In this document: in pieces, positions 14,034-14,714 of the stretch
Numbering within the stretch: the stretch's first letter is position 1
How the letters are laid out: each line of letters starts with the position of its first letter
NCBI GenBank assembly: GCA_017634255.1
Contig: JAGBNT010000034.1
Coordinates: 1 to 14,714 of the forward strand
Length of the DNA stretch: 14,714 bases
DNA from: Lachnospiraceae bacterium
GTDB taxonomy: Bacteria > Bacillota_A > Clostridia > Lachnospirales > Lachnospiraceae
Direction: 5' to 3'
Translations under genes and position numbers: made by a program
Notes under the pieces: model-generated
Told to the model about the DNA's origin: nothing
The model's input: only the letters and a program-made list of their open reading frames with translations
Database searches by the model: none

Positions 14034-14714
14034 TTGAACGAGGGAAAACACATGTACGGGCTTTGCGAAAGAATGTTTCCGATTTGCCGCAGCATTACAG
14101 GAAACGGAGTCCGGGAGACCTTTAAGCTGATCCAGGAGGAGCTTAGGGATATTAAGATCAATATGTATGAGGTTCCCAGTGGGACGAAGGTCCTGGATTG
14201 GACGGTTCCGAAGGAATGGAATATTAATGACGCTTATATCCTTACGCCTTCAGGCAAAAAGATATGCAGCTTTAAGGAGAACAATCTCAATATACTGCAC
14301 TATTCTGTTCCGGTGGATATGGATGTATCGCTGGAGGAGCTGAAAGAACACCTTACGACCTTAAAGGAGCAGCCGGAGCTCATTCCCTATGCCTCAAGCT
14401 ACTATAAGGAGAGATGGGGCTTCTGCATTGCGTACAACGACTATGTTTCTCTGGAGGAGGGCACCTATCACGTATATATTGATTCTGTCCTCGAGCCAGG
14501 AAGTCTTACGTATGGGGAAATTCTCTTTCCAGGGGAAACAGAGGATGAGATCATGTTCTCGAGCTACACCTGTCATCCCTCGATGGCCAACAACGAGTGT
14601 TCGGGACCTGCGCTTATAACGGAGCTGGCGAAATATATCGCGTCCATGAAAAAGCGCCGCTATTCGTACAGGCTGGTCCTCGCGCCGGAGACCATAGGCG
14701 CTATCACTTATATA
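14034..14714 (+). CDS. DUF4910 aminopeptidase-like protein, 3' end beyond the window
   Basis: The first 227 codons of a gene cut by the right edge. The protein matches the DUF4910/DUF2172 family of M28-like zinc peptidase fold proteins, with VLDWTVPKEWNINDAYI (53-69), a DUF2172-type insert, and SSYTCHPSMANNECSGPALI at about 176-195, where H181 and nearby N/E residues lie at the predicted metal site. These proteins commonly occur in capsule, flagellar-glycan or sugar-modification clusters; their substrate is not known to me. Two starts are possible: the TTG at 14034 with AGGCGG (14020-14025) eight bases upstream, or the ATG at 14052 with GAGGG (14040-14044) seven bases upstream. I give the longer form, but the ATG is about as likely. 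It is divergent from the AMMECR1-fusion gene across about 109 A/T-rich bases; a plus-strand promoter there is only weakly suggested. Confidence 0.85.
   Translation, partial: MNEGKHMYGLCERMFPICRSITGNGVRETFKLIQEELRDIKINMYEVPSGTKVLDWTVPKEWNINDAYILTPSGKKICSFKENNLNILHYSVPVDMDVSLEELKEHLTTLKEQPELIPYASSYYKERWGFCIAYNDYVSLEEGTYHVYIDSVLEPGSLTYGEILFPGETEDEIMFSSYTCHPSMANNECSGPALITELAKYIASMKKRRYSYRLVLAPETIGAITYI

Overview
The window looks like chromosomal core sequence from an anaerobic Firmicute of class Clostridia, probably Lachnospiraceae or a relative. The evidence is clear Shine-Dalgarno sites, balanced base composition with many ATA and AGG/AGA codons, and the gene content: a YrvO-type cysteine desulfurase beside mnmA, a GntR regulator beside ispE, a DUF1934 protein after murI, a secreted coiled-coil NlpC/P60 hydrolase, and a fused dioxygenase-like/AMMECR1 protein with a radical SAM partner. 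I see no rRNA, tRNA, CRISPR array, insertion sequence, phage gene or other sign of recent transfer. This assignment is an inference from gene style, not a database match.

Layout, left to right. (1) 1-1781, plus: the 3' part of a cysteine desulfurase gene overlapping mnmA, a sulfur donor and thiolase pair for tRNA 2-thiouridine. (2) 1801-3078, minus: proA for proline synthesis, convergent with mnmA, with no proB in the window. (3) 3282-7137, plus: a tight operon of a heptose-7-phosphate-kinase-like GHMP kinase, ispE, a GntR/FCD regulator, murI and a DUF1934 gene. It begins at a TATAAT promoter with an inverted repeat over the -35 region and ends at an intrinsic terminator. A nested dyad of GGTC/GACC half-sites lies between ispE and the regulator. 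(4) 7300-11691, plus: an uncharacterised single-pass membrane protein with a structured leader, a lipoprotein resembling a trigger factor without its ribosome-binding domain, asnS, and a secreted coiled-coil NlpC/P60 hydrolase. (5) 11730-13924, minus: a radical SAM enzyme and an upstream LigB-like/AMMECR1 fusion, overlapping by 4 bases and read from a near-consensus promoter. (6) 14034 to the right edge, plus: the start of a DUF4910 aminopeptidase-like gene of the kind often found in surface-glycan clusters.

Functionally, the window mixes tRNA thiolation and charging, amino-acid and isoprenoid precursor supply, and cell-envelope work (D-glutamate, peptidoglycan hydrolysis, an extracytoplasmic folding factor, possibly heptose glycans). 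The two most interesting items are the lipid-anchored trigger-factor-like chaperone and the AmmeMemoRadiSam pair. The latter is a conserved system whose reaction, to my knowledge, is not established.
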